Source of the DNA: Enterocola sp045654205
GTDB taxonomy: Bacteria > Bacteroidota > Bacteroidia > Bacteroidales > Paludibacteraceae
Reading direction: 5' to 3'
Length of the DNA stretch: 64,000 bases
Assembly (NCBI GenBank): GCA_045654205.1
Contig: JAZOMZ010000028.1
Span: 1 to 64,000 of the forward strand
Every line of letters begins with the position of its first letter. The stretch's first letter is position 1. Below are positions 24,638 to 33,365 of the stretch, piece by piece. The translations under genes and the position numbers were made by a program. The notes beneath the pieces are model-generated. The model was not told the DNA's origin and made no database searches. It worked only from the letters and a program-made list of their open reading frames with translations.

Positions 24638-27600
24638 ATGAAAAGATTTTACTTATTAGTATTAATATATATATTTATTAATATTTCAATGTCTTCTGCC
24701 AAGGTTGCAGAAATGACTATGTTTGTGAATTTAGGCGAGTTGCGCAACTCGTCAAGTGTTAACAAAAGCGAATACTTTTCGCTGGAAGTTTTAAGAGGAG
24801 ATTCTATAAAATTTACAGCAGTTTGGGATGATTTGTCAAAAATTAATTATTATTATTATTTGTGGCAAATGTCAACTGATGCAGAATCTTGGAGTGTAGT
24901 TAATCCTTATAGTTTCGAGGATAATGAATATGAAGAAGTAGTACAAGAAGAAGGTGTAAAATATTATAGAGTAGTGGTTTTAACAGATGATTCACCTTAT
25001 TTCCAGTATGAAAACATAGAAGAATGTGAAGGATGCAAGATTTCTGATGTAGTAGAGGTGATTACTAAGTCTTTAGATTTAACCTACGAAGTATTAAATC
25101 CAGAACCTTGTTTGGTAACAGAAACATTAAATCTAAGATTTTCTGTGAAAAACCCATTGTCTAGAGCAGTGGAGAATGTAAAAGTAAATATTGACGTTCT
25201 TTCTGATGAGGCACTACGTATTTCTGCCCTAGAAGACTCTAGTAGTTTTAATGATTCTATATTGCAATGGAATGTGGGCACATTGTTGGCAAACGAAACA
25301 AAAACAATTGATATAGCTGTGAAGTCTCCTACGTATTACTTCTCTTTAGGAGTGTATGTTTCTACTGTTGAAAGTTTACATTGGCGAGATTATGAATATG
25401 CTACCACAAAGGTGTATGTAGAGGAAATGTTTAGAGAATATATAGGCGACAGTTATAGTTTTTATACGGCGGAGGTTTGTGGGTCTTTGACGCCAAATAT
25501 TGTGGATATTGCAACGTGTTGTGGCATAACAAGTAGTGATATTAGATTTTATGAGGATGAAGAGAGACAGAAGGAAGCCATAAGCATAGATACTTCTATT
25601 CCTACACCAAAAGAAGGTAAGACATATTATATTGTAGGGGTTGACAAAAGTGGTTGCGAAAGCAGAATGACAGACTTTAAATTAATAGTAAGGGAAGCCC
25701 CAAAGATTGTGAAAGCAGAACCAGAAGATACTATTTTATGCAATATAGATGGAGAAATGGTAGATAGAGCAACTATAAACTATAAAATAGAAGGAGGAAT
25801 TCCTCCATACACCATATATTATTCAAGTTATGATATAAACAATCCAGACTATAATATCGACAATTTTGTAACAGTACAGTCTGCAGAAGGTAGTTTTGAT
25901 GTATTTCCACTTATGTCGTCTGAATATAAAATTACGTCTATTTATTCTCATGATCATTGTTGGGCAGACCAAGAAGTGACGCCATTTAGAATCTATATGC
26001 CACGTTCTCATAAATGTTATGTTAGCACTTTACAAGATTATAAATTGGTTGGAGAAGACTACAAAGTGTCTTTTGATGATATAGAAGGGGAATTTGATAC
26101 GTATCAATGGCAAGTGTCGTACGACAATGGAAATACATTTGAAGATTTAATAGATACAGTAAATCCAGAAGTAGATACTATTAATGTGGTCTCTGGTGCT
26201 CAAACTTCTGAGCTTAAAATATCAAATTTAGATGCGATGCAGGATGTTGCTAAATATAGAGTGAAACTCTCAAATAGTCGTATTCCATGTATAGTTAATT
26301 ATTCTAGTTCTTCTAAGCTGAGAATGTATAATTACTCTATGTTAGCGCTTAATATATTTTCTGAAGATTTATCTGAAGAATATATTTGTGAAAATGAGAA
26401 GGTAGAATTAAGATGTGATATATTTAATGGTGAAGCGAAAGTCTATGAAGATATGGAGATAAAATTGGATTTCTCTGTTCCACTAGCAGATTTAGTAGTA
26501 ATCCCAAGTAATGGAACCTACGATTATGAGACTAGTATATGGTCTATTGATACATTGGAAATAGGACGTCATGAAGATATATCAATATCATTTAATGCAA
26601 CAGAAGATGTTATTATAAGATTTAATTGTGGTAGTGATAGTATATCAGCCAGTTTTAATGTCTTGGGCACTCCTGTTATAGGAACACTACAAACTCCAGA
26701 ACCAGTTTGTGAAGGTGCAAATCTATGTGCTACAGTGCCAGAGATTCAGCAAAAGGATGATGTAACTGACGTGATTTGGCATTTAGATGATGAATTAATA
26801 GATTTAGGTGCTGTTTTATTTAAAGAGAATAATGGTTCTGAATTGCAATGCGAGGTGGTGAATAAGTGTGGCTCTACAATGTCAAACAAAGTGCAAATAG
26901 AAGTAAAAGGAGCGCCTGAGATAGGAAAGATAGATGAAGGCATATACTCAGTATGCGAGGGAGAAGTTTTAAATCTTTCTGCTCCTAAAATTGAAACATA
27001 TGGGAATACAGATATAAAGGGGAGATGGGTTTTAAATGGTGAGACTTATACAGAGGGAACTCCAATTTATAAGATAAATGATAAATATTATGAACTTCGT
27101 TATGAAGTAGAAGGCGAGTGTGGTGGCGTAATAAAAAGTCCATGGGACTATTATTTTGTTGTGATTGAAGGTATAAAATTGGGGGAACTAAAAACCCCAG
27201 AACCTATTTGTGATCAATCTCTTTTTGTTCCGAGTGCTCCAATAATTTCTTTAAAAGGAACAAATTTTATTTCTGATAGATGGGTGTTGGATGGCGAGGA
27301 ATATAATGTTGATATGATTACACACGAGAAAAATGGGAAAAAACTTTATTATGAAGTTATTCAATCTTGTAATGGCAAGGAAAGTGTTGTAAGATCAAAT
27401 GAGGTTGAACTTACTGTAATACCTCCAATAGAAATTTCTGATATTCCTGAAGTGTATGAATATGAAGAAGGAAAGGCTTTAGAATTGACTAATCCTATAG
27501 TTGAATATGCTATTGAGCCAAATGATGTTATTAAATATAATTCTAAATGGACTTTGCTTGATGAAGATGAGTCGGTTGTGGTAGAAGATTATAAGGGACA

Positions 27601-28021
27601 GCCAATTTATGATGGTGAAATGATAAAACAAGCAAGATATGAGGTGGAATCTGTGGTATACTTGTCTCCAGAAGTTCAATACACGTGTGAACGTATGTAT
27701 TCTAATACAGCGAAGCTTATCCCAGAAGTGACAACTGCATTAGAAGTTGTAATGGCAGACGAAGACGAAATAATTTTGCCTACAGCTATTACTCCATATA
27801 ACCAAAATGGGTTGAATGATACGTTTGCAGAAGGTATGCATGTGAAGGTTTTTGATAGTCGTTTGCAGCAAATATTTGAAGGCGACAATGGTTGGGATGG
27901 CACTGCAAATATGGGTTCTAGTGGTGTAGGAGCAATACAACCTCCAGGTATTTATTACTATTCTGTTGTCTTGCCAAGCGGAGAAAAGAAGCTCGGATTG
28001 ATAGAAATTGTTAGAATGTAA
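24638..28021 (+). CDS. Large secreted protein with a T9SS type-B (CHU_C) C-terminal domain
   Basis: A signal peptide (MKRFYLLVLIYIFINISMSSA) is followed by roughly 1000 residues of beta-rich modules with paired Cys, including an internal repeat of the form LGELKTPEPICDQS / IGTLQTPEPVCEGA / KIDEGIYSVCEGE (residues about 685-930), which look like Ig-like folds. The last roughly 95 residues (LPTAITPYNQNGLNDTF, VKVFDSRLQQIFEG, GWDGT, PPGIYYYSVVLPSG) match the gliding-motility-associated CHU_C domain used as a type IX sorting signal. It is probably surface-anchored or released; adhesion is a guess. A weak TACTTTTG (24591-24598) precedes it. Confidence 0.82.
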   Translation: MKRFYLLVLIYIFINISMSSAKVAEMTMFVNLGELRNSSSVNKSEYFSLEVLRGDSIKFTAVWDDLSKINYYYYLWQMSTDAESWSVVNPYSFEDNEYEEVVQEEGVKYYRVVVLTDDSPYFQYENIEECEGCKISDVVEVITKSLDLTYEVLNPEPCLVTETLNLRFSVKNPLSRAVENVKVNIDVLSDEALRISALEDSSSFNDSILQWNVGTLLANETKTIDIAVKSPTYYFSLGVYVSTVESLHWRDYEYATTKVYVEEMFREYIGDSYSFYTAEVCGSLTPNIVDIATCCGITSSDIRFYEDEERQKEAISIDTSIPTPKEGKTYYIVGVDKSGCESRMTDFKLIVREAPKIVKAEPEDTILCNIDGEMVDRATINYKIEGGIPPYTIYYSSYDINNPDYNIDNFVTVQSAEGSFDVFPLMSSEYKITSIYSHDHCWADQEVTPFRIYMPRSHKCYVSTLQDYKLVGEDYKVSFDDIEGEFDTYQWQVSYDNGNTFEDLIDTVNPEVDTINVVSGAQTSELKISNLDAMQDVAKYRVKLSNSRIPCIVNYSSSSKLRMYNYSMLALNIFSEDLSEEYICENEKVELRCDIFNGEAKVYEDMEIKLDFSVPLADLVVIPSNGTYDYETSIWSIDTLEIGRHEDISISFNATEDVIIRFNCGSDSISASFNVLGTPVIGTLQTPEPVCEGANLCATVPEIQQKDDVTDVIWHLDDELIDLGAVLFKENNGSELQCEVVNKCGSTMSNKVQIEVKGAPEIGKIDEGIYSVCEGEVLNLSAPKIETYGNTDIKGRWVLNGETYTEGTPIYKINDKYYELRYEVEGECGGVIKSPWDYYFVVIEGIKLGELKTPEPICDQSLFVPSAPIISLKGTNFISDRWVLDGEEYNVDMITHEKNGKKLYYEVIQSCNGKESVVRSNEVELTVIPPIEISDIPEVYEYEEGKALELTNPIVEYAIEPNDVIKYNSKWTLLDEDESVVVEDYKGQPIYDGEMIKQARYEVESVVYLSPEVQYTCERMYSNTAKLIPEVTTALEVVMADEDEIILPTAITPYNQNGLNDTFAEGMHVKVFDSRLQQIFEGDNGWDGTANMGSSGVGAIQPPGIYYYSVVLPSGEKKLGLIEIVRM

Positions 28022-28030
28022 ACCTCTAGT

Positions 28031-28061
28031 TTGCTTTTTTGCATTTTTTACATTATTTTTG
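28031..28061 (+). promoter_or_regulatory. Promoter of frdCAB
   Basis: TTG (28031-28033), 20 nt, TATTTTTG (28054-28061). It fits the consensus and lies about 50 nt before frdC. Confidence 0.75.
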
Positions 28062-28111
28062 TAACGTTTTTAAGTATAATTTTAATTTATTTATAAATAA
28101 ACAAAAAGATT

Positions 28112-28801
28112 ATGTGGTTAATTAACTCTTCAGTGGGAAGAAAAGTCGTGATGAGTATCACGGGTGCTTCTTTAGTGTTGTTCTTACTTTTCCATGCTTC
28201 TATGAACTTAGTAGCTATTATTAACGAGGAAGGATACAACATGATTTGTGAGTTTTTAGGTGTAAACTGGTATGCTCTTGTGGCAACTGCTGGTCTTGCA
28301 GTATTAGTTGTGGCGCATATTTTATATGCATTTTATCTATCTGCACAAAATTATCGTGCACGTGGAAGTCAACGCTATGCTGTATCTGCAAACCAAAAAG
28401 ACGTATCTTGGGCTTCTAAAAACATGTTAGTTCTTGGTGTTATCGTTGTTTTAGGTCTTGGGTTACACCTATACAACTTCTGGTACAAAATGCAATTTGC
28501 AGAAATTATGCACATGACAGGCTTGTCTGATGCAGATGTATCTCTAGCAAAAAATGGTGTTTACTGGATTAAAGAAACATTTAAAAATCCTTACTACTTC
28601 GGTGCTTACATCGTATGGTTAGGTGCTATCTGGTTCCACTTAACACATGGTATCTGGTCTGCTATGCACTCATTAGGTTTAAACAACGGAATCTGGATGA
28701 AACGTATTAAGTTTGGTTCTAATGCCCTTTCTACTTTAGTAGTTCTAATGTTCGTTGCAGTTGCAGTTTTCTACTACGCAAAGAGTCTAGGTGTATTTTA
28801 A
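28112..28801 (+). CDS. frdC: Fumarate reductase/succinate dehydrogenase cytochrome b subunit
   Basis: 229-residue membrane anchor with five predicted helices and bis-haem histidines (FHASMNLV in helix I, VVAHILYAFYL in II, LGLHLYNFWY in III, FHLTHGIWSAMHSLG in IV), matching the Wolinella/Bacteroides FrdC type. It takes electrons from menaquinol to the catalytic subunits. It is the first gene of frdCAB, with a consensus promoter 50 nt upstream and frdA 27 nt downstream. Confidence 0.95.
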   Translation: MWLINSSVGRKVVMSITGASLVLFLLFHASMNLVAIINEEGYNMICEFLGVNWYALVATAGLAVLVVAHILYAFYLSAQNYRARGSQRYAVSANQKDVSWASKNMLVLGVIVVLGLGLHLYNFWYKMQFAEIMHMTGLSDADVSLAKNGVYWIKETFKNPYYFGAYIVWLGAIWFHLTHGIWSAMHSLGLNNGIWMKRIKFGSNALSTLVVLMFVAVAVFYYAKSLGVF

Positions 28802-28828
28802 TTTGAATAACAAATAAAAACTAAATAT

Positions 28829-30883
28829 ATGGCTAAAACAAAAAAAGACAGCATCGTTGAAATAGCTGTAGAAGCTGCTAAAGAAGTAGTTGAAACAGTT
28901 AAAGAAGCTGCTCAAGAAATAAAACAAGTGGTTGAAGAAAATGAAACCATTGATGCTAAAATCCCAGAAGGTCCTTTAGCTGAAAAATGGACAAACTATA
29001 AAGCTCACCAAAAATTAGTTAACCCTGCAAACAAACGTAAACTAGACGTTATCGTAGTAGGTACAGGTCTAGCAGGTGCTTCTGCAGCTGCTTCACTTGC
29101 AGAAATGGGCTTTAACGTGCTTAACTTCTGTATTCAAGACTCTCCTCGTCGTGCTCACTCTATTGCTGCACAAGGTGGTATCAACGCTGCTAAAAACTAC
29201 CAAAACGACGGTGACTCTGTATATCGTTTATTCTATGATACTATTAAAGGTGGTGACTATCGTGCTCGTGAAGCTAACGTTTACCGTCTTGCTGAAGTAT
29301 CAAACAATATTATTGACCAATGTGTGGCTCAAGGTGTTCCTTTCGCACGTGAATACGGCGGCTTACTAGACAACCGTTCTTTCGGTGGTGCTCAAGTATC
29401 TCGTACATTCTACGCTAAAGGTCAAACAGGTCAACAATTACTTTTAGGTGCATATTCAGCTCTTAGCCGTCAAATCGGTAAAGGTAAAGTGAAAATGTAC
29501 TCTCGTTACGAAATGCTTGACGTAGTAGTAATCGACGGCCGTGCTCGTGGTATTATCGCTCGTAACCTTGTAACAGGTCGCATCGAACGTTTCTTCGCTC
29601 ACGCAGTAGTTGTAGGTACAGGTGGTTATGGTAACGCATTCTTCCTTTCTACAAACGCTATGGCATCAAACGGTTCTGCTGCTATGCAAATGTATCGTAA
29701 AGGTGCATATTTCTCAAACCCATGTTATGCACAAATCCACCCTACCTGTATTCCAGTACACGGTGCATTCCAATCTAAACTTACCCTTATGTCTGAATCA
29801 CTTCGTAACGATGGTCGTATTTGGGTACCTAAAAAATTGGAAGACGCAAAAGCACTTCAAGCTGGTAAACTAAAAGGTCGTGACATTCCAGAAGAAGACC
29901 GTGACTACTATCTAGAACGTCGTTATCCAGCATTCGGTAACCTTGTTCCTCGTGACGTAGCTTCTCGTGCTGCAAAAGAACGTTGCGACGCTGGTTATGG
30001 TGTTAACTCAACAGGTCTTGCTGTATTCCTAGACTTCTCAGACGCTATCAAACGCTTAGGCAAAGACGTTGTAGAAGCTAAATACGGTAACTTATTCCAA
30101 ATGTACGAAAAAATCGTAGACGAAAATCCATACGAAGATCCAATGATGATTTTCCCTGCTATCCACTATACAATGGGTGGTGTTTGGGTTGACTACGAAC
30201 TACAAACTTCAGTTAAAGGTCTATTCTGTATTGGTGAAGCAAACTTCTCAGACCACGGTGCAAACCGTCTAGGTGCTTCTGCTCTAATGCAAGGTCTTGC
30301 AGACGGTTATTTCGTGCTTCCATACACAATTCAAAACTATCTTGCAGACCAAATTTCTGTTCCTCGTATGAGCACAGACCTTCCTGAGTTCGTAGAAGCA
30401 GAAAATGCTATTCAAGCAAAAATTGAAAAACTTATGGCTATTCAAGGTCAACGTTCTGTTGATAGCATCCACCGTGAACTTGGTCTAATTATGTGGGACT
30501 TCGTTGGTATGGGTCGTACAAAAGAAGGTCTTGAAACTGCTTTAGCTAAGATTAAAGAAGTAAGAAAAGAATTCTGGAGCAACGTATTTATCCCAGGTAA
30601 AGCTGACGATTTAAACAACGAATTAGAAAAAGCTCTACGTCTAGCAGACTTTATAGAAATAGGTGAACTTATGGCTCGCGACGCATTAATGCGTGAAGAA
30701 TCTTGCGGTGGTCACTTCCGTGAAGAATATCAAACTCCAGAAGGTGAAGCACTTCGTCAAGATGACAAATTCTCATTCGCTTCTTGCTGGAAGTATATGG
30801 GTGAAGGCCAAGAACCTAAACTATTAAAAGAAAAATTGGATTACGAATTTATTAAACGTCAAACTAGAAACTATAAATCATAA
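28829..30883 (+). CDS. frdA: Fumarate reductase flavoprotein subunit with extra N-terminal helix
   Basis: Catalytic subunit with covalent FAD. The dinucleotide fold VIVVGTGLAGASAAASL, the FAD-His region APRRAHSIAAQGGINA (SPRRAHSIAAQGG), and active-site HPTCIPVHG and HYTMGGVWVDY are intact. The core starts near IDAKIPEGPLAEKW (residue 41). The first 40 residues are an extra lysine/glutamate-rich amphipathic segment (VEIAVEAAKEVVETVKEAAQ) that Bacteroides homologues known to me lack. Codon use is strongly biased, so expression is high. frdB begins 6 nt after. Confidence 0.95.
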   Translation: MAKTKKDSIVEIAVEAAKEVVETVKEAAQEIKQVVEENETIDAKIPEGPLAEKWTNYKAHQKLVNPANKRKLDVIVVGTGLAGASAAASLAEMGFNVLNFCIQDSPRRAHSIAAQGGINAAKNYQNDGDSVYRLFYDTIKGGDYRAREANVYRLAEVSNNIIDQCVAQGVPFAREYGGLLDNRSFGGAQVSRTFYAKGQTGQQLLLGAYSALSRQIGKGKVKMYSRYEMLDVVVIDGRARGIIARNLVTGRIERFFAHAVVVGTGGYGNAFFLSTNAMASNGSAAMQMYRKGAYFSNPCYAQIHPTCIPVHGAFQSKLTLMSESLRNDGRIWVPKKLEDAKALQAGKLKGRDIPEEDRDYYLERRYPAFGNLVPRDVASRAAKERCDAGYGVNSTGLAVFLDFSDAIKRLGKDVVEAKYGNLFQMYEKIVDENPYEDPMMIFPAIHYTMGGVWVDYELQTSVKGLFCIGEANFSDHGANRLGASALMQGLADGYFVLPYTIQNYLADQISVPRMSTDLPEFVEAENAIQAKIEKLMAIQGQRSVDSIHRELGLIMWDFVGMGRTKEGLETALAKIKEVRKEFWSNVFIPGKADDLNNELEKALRLADFIEIGELMARDALMREESCGGHFREEYQTPEGEALRQDDKFSFASCWKYMGEGQEPKLLKEKLDYEFIKRQTRNYKS

Positions 30884-30889
30884 GAAGCC

Positions 30890-31645
30890 ATGGAGAAATC
30901 AATTAATATTAAACTCAGAGTATGGCGTCAAGCTGGCCCTAAAGCTAAAGGCGGTTTTGAAACTTACGAACTAAAAAACATCTCTACAGATAGCTCTTTC
31001 TTAGAAATGTTAGACGTACTTAACGAACAACTTATTAGCGAACGTAAAGAACCTATCCACTTCGACCACGACTGTCGTGAAGGTATTTGCGGTATGTGTT
31101 CATTATATATCAATGGTCACCCACACGGACCAGATAGCGCTATCACCACTTGCCAACTTCACATGCGTAAGTTTAAAGATGGTGAAACTATCACTGTAGA
31201 ACCATGGCGTTCAAATGCATTCCCTGTAATCAAAGACTTAACTGTTAACAGAAATGCATACGACCAAATTATCCAAGCAGGTGGTTTCGTATCTGTAAAC
31301 ACTGGTGGTGTACCTGACGCTAATGCAATTCCAATTCCTAAAAAAGACGCTGACGAAGCTATGGACGCAGCTTCTTGTATTGGTTGCGGTGCTTGTGCAG
31401 CAGCTTGTAAAAACGGTTCTGCTATGCTATTCGTAGCTGCTAAAGTAAGCCAACTTGCTCTTCTTCCACAAGGTAGAGTAGAAGCTGCTGCTCGTGCAAA
31501 AGCTATGGTTGCTAAAATGGACGAACTAGGTTTCGGTAACTGTACCAACACTGGTGCTTGTGCTGCTGAATGTCCTAAGAGCGTTTCTCTAGCAAACATC
31601 GCTCGCTTAAATAGAGAGTTTATTTGCGCTAAAATTAAAGACTAA
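30890..31645 (+). CDS. frdB: Fumarate reductase/succinate dehydrogenase iron-sulfur subunit
   Basis: Carries three Fe-S clusters that connect FrdC to FrdA. The plant-type 2Fe-2S site is CREGICGMC, with a later TTC. The 4Fe-4S site is CIGCGACAAACK, and the 3Fe-4S-type ligands are in CTNTGACAAECPKS. The 251 aa matches the Bacteroides form. The stop is followed within 4 nt by a 109-nt structured repeat, probably shaping the 3' end of the operon mRNA. Confidence 0.96.
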   Translation: MEKSINIKLRVWRQAGPKAKGGFETYELKNISTDSSFLEMLDVLNEQLISERKEPIHFDHDCREGICGMCSLYINGHPHGPDSAITTCQLHMRKFKDGETITVEPWRSNAFPVIKDLTVNRNAYDQIIQAGGFVSVNTGGVPDANAIPIPKKDADEAMDAASCIGCGACAAACKNGSAMLFVAAKVSQLALLPQGRVEAAARAKAMVAKMDELGFGNCTNTGACAAECPKSVSLANIARLNREFICAKIKD

Positions 31646-31768
31646 AATGATTTTAAAAGGTGCTTTTTACGTTGCACTTGTGCTCTAAATCCTCACTTAC
31701 CCTTAGTAAGCTCCGGTTTATCGCACTACGTGACGCCTTAAAATCCCTCTTTTAAAATACATTTTATA
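31646..31768 (+). repeat. Post-stop structured repeat, copy A (109-nt core)
   Basis: The core at 31650-31758 begins ATTTTAAAAGGTGC and ends CTCTTTTAAAAT, 10-bp complementary ends, with an inner hairpin CTTAC/GTAAG. It is 89/109 identical by eye to the reverse complement of copy C (60535-60643), with no gaps. It starts 4 nt after the frdB stop. The wider ends AAAATG-ATTTTAAAAG and CTTTTAAAAT-ACATTTTA also mirror each other. It could be a MITE-like element used as a 3' end. Confidence 0.8.
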
Positions 31769-31775
31769 GATAAAG

Positions 31776-31805
31776 CAGAGGGTAATCAAATTTGATTGCC
31801 CTCTG
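31776..31805 (+). repeat. Near-perfect 30-nt hairpin before the DUF4923 lipoprotein
   Basis: CAGAGGGTAATCAAA mirrors TTTGATTGCCCTCTG with a single T-C mismatch. Only a short TTGTT follows, so it is a weak terminator candidate or a regulatory hairpin of the lipoprotein leader (start at 31832). Confidence 0.6.
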
Positions 31806-31831
31806 TTGTTAAATACATATTATACAATATT

Positions 31832-32416
31832 ATGAAAAAGATTTTATACTCAATTATCGCTGGTCTTGTGCTAGCATCTTGTGGCTCAATGAAGCCTGCT
31901 GCAAACAACTCTGCAGCTACTCCTGCTCCTGCACCTGCTCAAACAACCACTACTACAGCCACTCCTTCTGCTTCTCAAGTAGAATCTAGTGTGAAAGACG
32001 TTATCAACAGCGCAGTAGCAACAAACAATTCAGCAAGTTTCCTTGCTGGTAGCCAATCTGGTGTTGCTTTAAAAGCGCTTTACAATCAATATAAATTGGA
32101 TGGAAAGTTAGATTTATCAAACCTAAGCAACGTTGCAAATATCCTAAATGTAGCTGCTCAAGCACAACAAATTAAAAATGCAGAAAAGGGTACAGTGAAC
32201 TACACAGATTTCTCTAAAGGTCTAGTAGAAGGTGCTACAGGTCTTATTAGCGATATCGATGCAGACAAAGTAGTAGACGGATTGAAACAAGCAGTGTCTA
32301 GCAAAGTAGATACCGAAAAAGTAAATGAAGTATCAGACAAAGCTCAAACAGCTGCAACCAATATCTCACAAACCGCAACCTCTATTATGGAAGTAATCAA
32401 ACTATTCCAAAAATAA
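31832..32416 (+). CDS. DUF4923-like lipoprotein
   Basis: Start MKKILYSIIAGLVLASCGS with lipobox LASC gives a lipoprotein; the ATG at 31796 would put 12 residues before the signal and is rejected. A 30-residue Pro/Ala/Thr linker (PAPAPAQTTTTTATPSASQ) precedes a helical domain of about 150 aa (VKDVINSAVATNNSASFLAG onwards). It resembles Bacteroidales DUF4923 proteins, whose function is unknown. It is likely monocistronic with a terminator at 32441. Confidence 0.7.
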   Translation: MKKILYSIIAGLVLASCGSMKPAANNSAATPAPAPAQTTTTTATPSASQVESSVKDVINSAVATNNSASFLAGSQSGVALKALYNQYKLDGKLDLSNLSNVANILNVAAQAQQIKNAEKGTVNYTDFSKGLVEGATGLISDIDADKVVDGLKQAVSSKVDTEKVNEVSDKAQTAATNISQTATSIMEVIKLFQK

Positions 32417-32440
32417 TAATTCTTAGAGGAGATATATTTG

Positions 32441-32475
32441 AGAGTAGTCTTTAAATTAAGGCTACTCTTTTTTTG
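32441..32475 (+). terminator. Terminator after the DUF4923 lipoprotein
   Basis: AGAGTAGTCTT and AAGGCTACTCT pair around TAAATT (one G-T) and are followed by seven T. Confidence 0.85.
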
Positions 32476-32513
32476 TCTCGTCAAATGAACTATTAGTTGA
32501 ACAAGAGTAGATA

Positions 32514-32930
32514 TTATTTAATAAACTCTAGTGTGCTAATTTCTCCAGCAAACTCTTTAAGTTTACGTTCTATTCTTAATGTAGTTCTTGCACTAGGTTT
32601 TCTTATTCCATTTATATAATGACTTAGTTGTCGTTCGTTTATTCCTGTTATTCTTCCAAGTCCGGCAAGCGAGAATGCAAATGCATATTTCTTTAAGAAA
32701 GAAGGAATATCATATACAAATGTGAATTTAAGAGGTGGATAAACTTCTCCTTTCTCTTCTAAAAAGGTTTTCATCTCGCTATATGAGTTATAAAAATCTT
32801 CTATAGCTTCATTCACACTATTGCCTTGCCCTAACAGACCAAAAGGAATGTTGTCAAGGTACTCCATGGTTACGTCGTATGTACCGTCGTCGCCACGTTC
32901 TATGGTTGCTTTTACATTAATCGTTTTCAT
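32514..32930 (-). CDS. hicB: HicB-family antitoxin with C-terminal helix-turn-helix
   Basis: 138-residue antitoxin. The N-terminal HicB fold (VKATIERGDDGTYDVTMEY, GLLGQGNSVNEAIEDFYNSY) is a degraded RNase-H-like domain. The C-terminal XRE-type helix-turn-helix (GLGRITGINERQLSHYINGIRKPSARTTLRIERK) should bind the operon's operator. It lies 3 nt after hicA, the usual toxin-first order. It neutralises HicA and represses the pair. Confidence 0.9.
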   Translation of the reverse strand: MKTINVKATIERGDDGTYDVTMEYLDNIPFGLLGQGNSVNEAIEDFYNSYSEMKTFLEEKGEVYPPLKFTFVYDIPSFLKKYAFAFSLAGLGRITGINERQLSHYINGIRKPSARTTLRIERKLKEFAGEISTLEFIK

Positions 32931-32933
32931 CGT

Positions 32934-33122
32934 TTACAGATTTACTCCGGATTGTTTACTAATACTTTTTACTGTTCCATTTTTAGCTTCTTGGCTAATA
33001 TGCCTTGGTAGCATAAAGTATCTATTTGTGATTGGGCTAAACCATTTGTCATGATTGCTTCCATGAGACACTAAGTAGCAACCATGCTTTTTAAGGATTC
33101 TAATTACTTCTGAATATTTCAT
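32934..33122 (-). CDS. hicA: HicA-family mRNA interferase toxin
   Basis: 62-residue double-stranded-RNA-binding-like toxin that cleaves mRNA. The segment KKHGCYLVSHGSNHDKWFSP has the catalytic histidine region, and the C-terminal LPRHISQEAKNGTVKSISKQSG is typical of HicA. It is first in the hicAB operon. A promoter with TATCTTTG lies directly upstream. It is complete and looks intact. Confidence 0.92.
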   Translation of the reverse strand: MKYSEVIRILKKHGCYLVSHGSNHDKWFSPITNRYFMLPRHISQEAKNGTVKSISKQSGVNL

Positions 33123-33136
33123 GATTGCTAACGTTA

Positions 33137-33168
33137 CAAAGATAGTAAAATTAATATCATATATGCAA
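33137..33168 (-). promoter_or_regulatory. hicAB promoter
   Basis: Minus strand TTG (33168-33166), 21 nt, TATCTTTG (33144-33137). The start would be about 33130, a few bases before the hicA ATG at 33122. A palindromic CATATATG lies inside the spacer. Confidence 0.7.
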
Positions 33169-33256
33169 ATAAAAAATCTAAAATATGCCGAACCTTTACT
33201 AATAAATTTAATGCGATTGTAAGATTAAGTAATTAAGTAAATAATTTTTAGTCATG

Positions 33257-33288
33257 CAAATATAGCATATTTTGTGCAATATATGCTA
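33257..33288 (-). promoter_or_regulatory. Second -7 box with inverted repeat, possible HicB operator
   Basis: TAGCATAT (33263-33270) and ATATGCTA (33281-33288) form an 8-bp inverted repeat that overlaps a minus-strand TATATTTG box (33264-33257). GCATAT also occurs in the proximal promoter spacer. Binding by HicB is inferred. Confidence 0.45.
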
Positions 33289-33365
33289 AAATATTAGAGA
33301 TTATTTCTTACTTTTGTGATGTCCTACGCCGAAGCTTTGCTATGTGTAAAGTGGGAGGGTGGGAC

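Noticed and set aside
29076..29369. Leu/Thr-rich frames inside frdA (also 29622-29873)
   Set aside because: Out-of-frame shadows in a highly biased gene; the frdA frame has full family motifs.
31159..31599. 146-aa minus-strand frame opposite frdB
   Set aside because: It is a shadow of the strongly biased frdB codons; no promoter or homology is visible.
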